This document shows, piece by piece, positions 39,089 through 42,781 of a DNA stretch of 42,781 nucleotides. How positions within the stretch are numbered: position 1 is the stretch's first letter; each line of letters starts with the position of its first letter. Source of the stretch: Nautiliaceae bacterium (GTDB lineage Bacteria > Campylobacterota > Campylobacteria > Campylobacterales > Nautiliaceae); NCBI GenBank assembly GCA_027036005.1, contig JALVTJ010000016.1:1-42781 (forward strand). Direction: 5' to 3'. The position numbers and the translations under genes were made by a program. The notes under the pieces were generated by a model that was given only the letters and a program-made list of their open reading frames with translations, had not been told where the DNA came from and searched no databases.

Positions 39089-41594
39089 TCCGGTAATCAA
39101 AAAAATTTATAATTTTTTCTTTTCAATAGAAATGGCAGTAGTTTTATCGTTAATATTTATATTGGCGATGATTTGGGCAACTTTGGGATTTTATACTGAC
39201 GCAGAAGGTATTAAGCATGCGTTTTCTATGACGGATGCTTGGAAATATGTATATGAGACAAAATGGTTTGAATCTATTATGTGGTTATTAGGAATTAATC
39301 TGATAGGTGTAATGTTTAGATATAAAACATATAAAAAATTGCCGATTTTTACTCTTCATTTATCAATAATAGTTATTTTATTAGGAGCTGCTATTACCAG
39401 ATATTTCGGCTATGAAGGACAGCTTCATTTAAGAGATGGTGAGACTAAATCTATTATCATGGTTGAAAGAAGCAAAGGGACTCCTTCGGACGTTTATCCT
39501 AAAAATTTAGGCTTTTCGATTAGACTTGATAGGTTTGTAATGCATAAATATCCGGGAAGTATGATGCCAAGTAGTTATGATAGTTTTGTAACTGTAATAG
39601 ACAAGGCTCATCACAAAATTTTTAAATATCATATTTATATGAACCATATTTTAGTTTATAGAGGATATAGGATTTATCAGGCAAGTTATGATCCGGATGA
39701 GAAAGGGAGTATTTTTTCTGTAAATCACGATCCGGGAATGTATGTTACATATTTGGGGTATTTACTTTTGGCAATAGGATTTTTTTGGAGTATGTTTTAT
39801 AAAAAATCAAGATTTATGATAACAATTAGAAAATTAAAACAAAGTGGTCTTTTTGCTTTTGTTTTAATGATACTTTTATCATCTCAAATTCATGCTTTTA
39901 ATTTGCAAACATATGCAAAAAAATCACTTGCACCTTCGAATCAGTGGGCTTTAACATTGGTGCAGGAAAACGGAAGAATCGAACCTATGGATACTTTGGA
40001 TTTGGATGTCGTGCATAAAATAACAAAAAAAGCTAATATTTTAGGATTAAATTATAATCAATTAATAGCCGGAATGGTTGCATATCCTCTTGAATTTCAA
40101 AAATTACCTTTTATTTATGTAGGGCATCCGACTATTAGAAAAATGCTTCATTTAAAAGGTAAATATGCAAGTTATAACGATTTCTTTTTACCTAATGGTG
40201 ATTTTAAATTTCAAAAACAAGTAGATGAGGCTTTAAGAACTCCTGATAAAGACAGAACTATGTTACAAAGGGAATTTTTAAAAATAAACGAGAGGGTTTA
40301 TATTGCTTATACGGTCTATAATGCGGCTATTTTTCATCTGTTTCCAACACCTAATAGTAAAAAAATGAATTATAAATGGTTTAGTTTACCTGAAATCAGG
40401 CAGGCCGTTACAATGAATTTAATGAGTCCTATGGATGCCAATTTTTATTTTAATTTATTTAAAAATTTGGCAGGAGGAATTAGAGATTTTAATGTAAATG
40501 AGGTTAAAAACGCAAGAGAAGAAATTTACAAACTTCAAAAAGATTATAGCGGAGCAATATTGCCAAGCCCTAACAGAATTAAATGGGAGATTAGATATAA
40601 CAGATGGCAAATATTCCCTAAATTATTGGGTGTTTATGCAAGTTTAGGTCTTTTGGCCATTATTTTGGGATTTATCGAAATATTAAAATTAAAAAAATTT
40701 ACAAAGACTGAGAAAGTTATTTTAATATTAGGATGGATTGGATTTTTGGCCCATACATTCAATATGTTTTTAAGATGGTATATTTCCGGTCATGCTCCTT
40801 GGTCCGATGCTTATGAATCAATTATATTTATAGCATGGGGCGCTGCGTTTGCATCTCTTGTCTTTTTCAGACGTTCTATGTTGGCATTAGGAGGAGGACT
40901 TTTTGTTGCGGGTATGTTTATGATGGTGGCACATTTGAATAATATCGATCCGCAAATAACAAATCTTGTGCCTGTGCTTAAATCTTATTGGCTTTTGGTT
41001 CATGTTGCTGTTATTACTTCAAGCTACGGATTTTTGGCAGTGGGCAGTATGTTGGGACTCCTTAATATAATTTTGTTCGGAATAAAAAATTATTTACATA
41101 GAAAACTTGATATTCAAATTAAACAGCTTAATAATATTATTTATATTGCTCTTTATATTGGTTTGGCACTTCTAAGTATCGGAACATTCTTAGGAGCGGT
41201 TTGGGCTAATGAAAGTTGGGGTAGATATTGGTCATGGGATCCGAAAGAGACATGGAGTTTAATCAGTATGGTGGTTTACGCACTTGTTATTCATACTAAA
41301 ATGATTCCTAAGATGAGAGGAGAATTTGTTTTTTCTTTGCTTTCGTTTTTCAGTTTCTTTTTTATTTTAATGACTTATTTCGGAGTGAATTTTTATATTG
41401 CACAAGGACTTCATAGTTATGGTCAGGGAGTTGTAAGCGGATATAGTTGGGTATATATTATTTTTATTGGTATGGGTATATGGTTATCAATTGCTTTTGT
41501 TACTCTTTTTATGGGTGTTGTGCAAAAAATAAACAGACCTGTTGAAGTTAAAGAGATAAATAAAAAAAACGAATATCATCCGGAAAATAAATAA
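39081..41594 (+). CDS. ccsBA: System II cytochrome c synthase CcsBA (ResB-CcsA fusion)
   Basis: 837 residues from ATG 39081, preceded by GGAG at 6 bases; the track start at 39060 adds 7 residues and has no such site. N-terminal ResB/CcsB half with helices at about 15-35, 75-95, 220-240 and 255-275 and a large periplasmic region; C-terminal CcsA half with six or more helices and the haem-binding signature WGRYWSWDPKETWSLI (about 713), plus conserved His in the surrounding helices. The fused form is usual in Campylobacterota. It exports haem and attaches it to CxxCH proteins, essential for Hao, NapB, the tetraheme and the small cytochrome. Confidence 0.95.
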   Translation: MNNPVIKKIYNFFFSIEMAVVLSLIFILAMIWATLGFYTDAEGIKHAFSMTDAWKYVYETKWFESIMWLLGINLIGVMFRYKTYKKLPIFTLHLSIIVILLGAAITRYFGYEGQLHLRDGETKSIIMVERSKGTPSDVYPKNLGFSIRLDRFVMHKYPGSMMPSSYDSFVTVIDKAHHKIFKYHIYMNHILVYRGYRIYQASYDPDEKGSIFSVNHDPGMYVTYLGYLLLAIGFFWSMFYKKSRFMITIRKLKQSGLFAFVLMILLSSQIHAFNLQTYAKKSLAPSNQWALTLVQENGRIEPMDTLDLDVVHKITKKANILGLNYNQLIAGMVAYPLEFQKLPFIYVGHPTIRKMLHLKGKYASYNDFFLPNGDFKFQKQVDEALRTPDKDRTMLQREFLKINERVYIAYTVYNAAIFHLFPTPNSKKMNYKWFSLPEIRQAVTMNLMSPMDANFYFNLFKNLAGGIRDFNVNEVKNAREEIYKLQKDYSGAILPSPNRIKWEIRYNRWQIFPKLLGVYASLGLLAIILGFIEILKLKKFTKTEKVILILGWIGFLAHTFNMFLRWYISGHAPWSDAYESIIFIAWGAAFASLVFFRRSMLALGGGLFVAGMFMMVAHLNNIDPQITNLVPVLKSYWLLVHVAVITSSYGFLAVGSMLGLLNIILFGIKNYLHRKLDIQIKQLNNIIYIALYIGLALLSIGTFLGAVWANESWGRYWSWDPKETWSLISMVVYALVIHTKMIPKMRGEFVFSLLSFFSFFFILMTYFGVNFYIAQGLHSYGQGVVSGYSWVYIIFIGMGIWLSIAFVTLFMGVVQKINRPVEVKEINKKNEYHPENK

Positions 41595-41602
41595 GGATTA
41601 AA

Positions 41603-42073
41603 ATGAAATGCGAATTATGTGGAAATGAACATAATGTAAGTAATTTTAAAGTCGAACCGAAAGAAGAGTATGTGAATTTATGCGAGGAGTGTAAAAAACA
41701 AATTGAAAGCGGAAAATTGGATGAAAATCATTTTCAATGTCTGAATGATTCGATGTGGAGCGAAAAAAGCGCTGTAAAAGTTTTAACATACAGACTTTTA
41801 AAAGCTTTTGGCAGGAGTGATTTAATTGATATGATGTATTTGGAGCCTGAGGAAGAGGCATGGGCGAATAGTGAAATTGAAATAAAAAAAGACGCATACG
41901 GAAATGTTTTGAAAAACGGCGATAATGTAATGGTTATAAAAGATTTGAATGTAAAAGGAGCTAACAATATAAAAAGAGGAGAAGTTTTTAAAAATATCCG
42001 TCTTGGAGATACTCCCGGGCATATATTGGCAAAAAATATTTATATAAAAACGGAGTTTATCAAAAAGGTTTGA
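41603..42073 (+). CDS. PhnA/YjdM-like zinc-ribbon protein
   Basis: 156 residues. The N-terminal KCELCGNEH and LCEECKKQIE form a four-cysteine zinc ribbon. The C-terminal domain (DAYGNVLKNGDNVMVIKDLNVKGANNIKRGEVFKNIRL) is the PhnA domain, an SH3-like fold found in YjdM (formerly PhnA). Despite the old name, the family has no proven phosphonate role. The middle section WSEKSAVKVLTYRLLKAFGRSDLIDMMYLEPEEEAWA also fits longer family members. It sits between ccsBA and hemA with short gaps. Confidence 0.8.
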   Translation: MKCELCGNEHNVSNFKVEPKEEYVNLCEECKKQIESGKLDENHFQCLNDSMWSEKSAVKVLTYRLLKAFGRSDLIDMMYLEPEEEAWANSEIEIKKDAYGNVLKNGDNVMVIKDLNVKGANNIKRGEVFKNIRLGDTPGHILAKNIYIKTEFIKKV

Positions 42074-42074
42074 A

Positions 42075-42781
42075 ATGTATTTTATTATCAGTTTTAATTA
42101 CAGAAATTCCGATGTTACGCTGAGAAGTAAATTATCAAAGCTGAATTTGGAAGATTTTAACGAATTTAAAGAAGTTTTGCTTTTAAAAACATGTAATAGA
42201 ATTGAAGTTGTATTCGATAGAAAAAAAGATATTAACGAATTGTATGATAATATATTTTGCAAAGTTTTAACTCCGGAGGAATTTTTAAAAGCCGAAATTT
42301 ATACGGATTTAGAAGCGGTTGAACATATGTTTAAATTGGCTTCTTCTCTTGATTCAATGGTAGTGGGAGAAACACAAATTACTGGTCAGCTTAAAGATGC
42401 TTTTGGCGAAGCTTACGAAAAACGTTTTATATCTCAGGACTTAACAAGACTTATTCATTTTTCTTTTAAATGTGCGAAAAAAATAAGAAATCAAACGCAA
42501 ATATCAAACGAACCTGTAAGCGTAGCCAGTATTGCTGTTAGAAAAGCGAAAGAAGAGCTTAACGATTTGAGCGGATATACCGCTTTGGTTATAGGTGTTG
42601 GTGATACAGCAAGGATTGTATGTAAAAATTTAATAAAAGAAGGCGTAAATATAATTTTGGTCAATAGAACTGTGGAAAATGCATTTGCCCTAAAAGAAGA
42701 GCTTGGGGATGAAGTAAATATAGATGTGCATTCTTTGGAATCTATTCCCAAATTAATTAATAATTACAGACTTCTTTTTTC
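42075..42781 (+). CDS. hemA: Glutamyl-tRNA reductase, N-terminal part (runs off window)
   Basis: Not in the ORF track because no stop occurs in the window. ATG 42075 follows AAAAAGG. About 235 residues are visible. The catalytic Cys40 is in LKTCNRIEVV; LDSMVVGETQITGQLKDAF and CAKKIRNQTQISNEPVSVASIAV are typical GluTR segments, followed by the NADPH-binding fold (LVIGVGDTARIVCKNL, ILVNRT). It makes glutamate-1-semialdehyde from Glu-tRNA, the first committed step of haem synthesis in bacteria using the C5 route. The rest of the gene lies beyond the right edge. Confidence 0.93.
   Translation, partial: MYFIISFNYRNSDVTLRSKLSKLNLEDFNEFKEVLLLKTCNRIEVVFDRKKDINELYDNIFCKVLTPEEFLKAEIYTDLEAVEHMFKLASSLDSMVVGETQITGQLKDAFGEAYEKRFISQDLTRLIHFSFKCAKKIRNQTQISNEPVSVASIAVRKAKEELNDLSGYTALVIGVGDTARIVCKNLIKEGVNIILVNRTVENAFALKEELGDEVNIDVHSLESIPKLINNYRLLF

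Noticed and set aside
1-42781. CRISPR array, insertion sequence or complete prophage
   Set aside because: No evenly spaced repeats of 24-37 bases, no transposase and no phage structural genes are present in the window.

Overview
The window looks like a chromosomal segment of a Campylobacterota (epsilonproteobacterial) vent-type chemolithotroph of the Nautiliales kind (Nautilia, Caminibacter or Lebetimonas). The reasons are the very AT-rich, tightly overlapping genes, the aroQ-folK-flhF-flhG-fliA-fliM-fliY order known from Campylobacter, the epsilon-type nap order (napA-G-H-B-F-L-D, without napC), and an octaheme hydroxylamine-oxidoreductase-like cytochrome in place of NrfA. The assignment rests on gene content and order, not on a database search.

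Layout. 1-470: end of a Fic-domain gene followed by an attachment-site-like stretch (tandem 10-mers and a tRNA-Ser-like 3' end), probably the edge of an integrated element. 500-4414: LysE exporter, a decayed OmpA gene, MarC and MscS membrane proteins. 4454-9841: flgL behind a sigma-54-type promoter, ftsK (apparently with an ATT start) and an OmpA/Pal-like lipoprotein. 9838-18238: an aminofutalosine-deaminase-like amidohydrolase facing aroQ, pepQ, a 54-residue protein absent from the ORF track, folK, and the flagellar regulatory and switch genes flhF-flhG-(membrane protein)-fliA-fliM-fliY. 18312-23865: CCG-type Fe-S protein, lgt, HemY-like oxidase, a CPPC thioredoxin, a CcdA-like protein, a lipoprotein and a small cytochrome c.

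23962-42073 is mostly devoted to nitrate respiration and its support: octaheme Hao, the convergent nap operon, a molybdate import operon (modA, Mop/TOBE protein, modB, modC) behind a consensus promoter and a Moco-riboswitch-like leader, a response regulator and histidine kinase overlapping the end of modC, a tetraheme NrfH/NapC-type quinol dehydrogenase, a second CPPC thioredoxin and the cytochrome c synthase CcsBA. A PhnA-like protein and the 5' part of hemA close the window.

How it fits together. Nap reduces nitrate to nitrite using electrons from NapGH. Hao, probably fed by the tetraheme protein, would carry reduction on towards ammonium. The mod genes supply molybdenum for NapA, and the thioredoxins, CcdA, CcsBA and the haem genes support cytochrome maturation. 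The main new observation is a PhoB-box-like direct repeat (TGGCACT-N4-TGGCACT, 11-bp period). It lies exactly 10 bp upstream of TATAAT at both hao and the tetraheme gene, and again in the napA-modA intergenic region. The OmpR-family regulator encoded between these targets is the obvious candidate to bind it. Because regulator and kinase overlap the end of the mod operon, molybdenum-cofactor sensing, molybdate import and nitrate-gene control may form one circuit.
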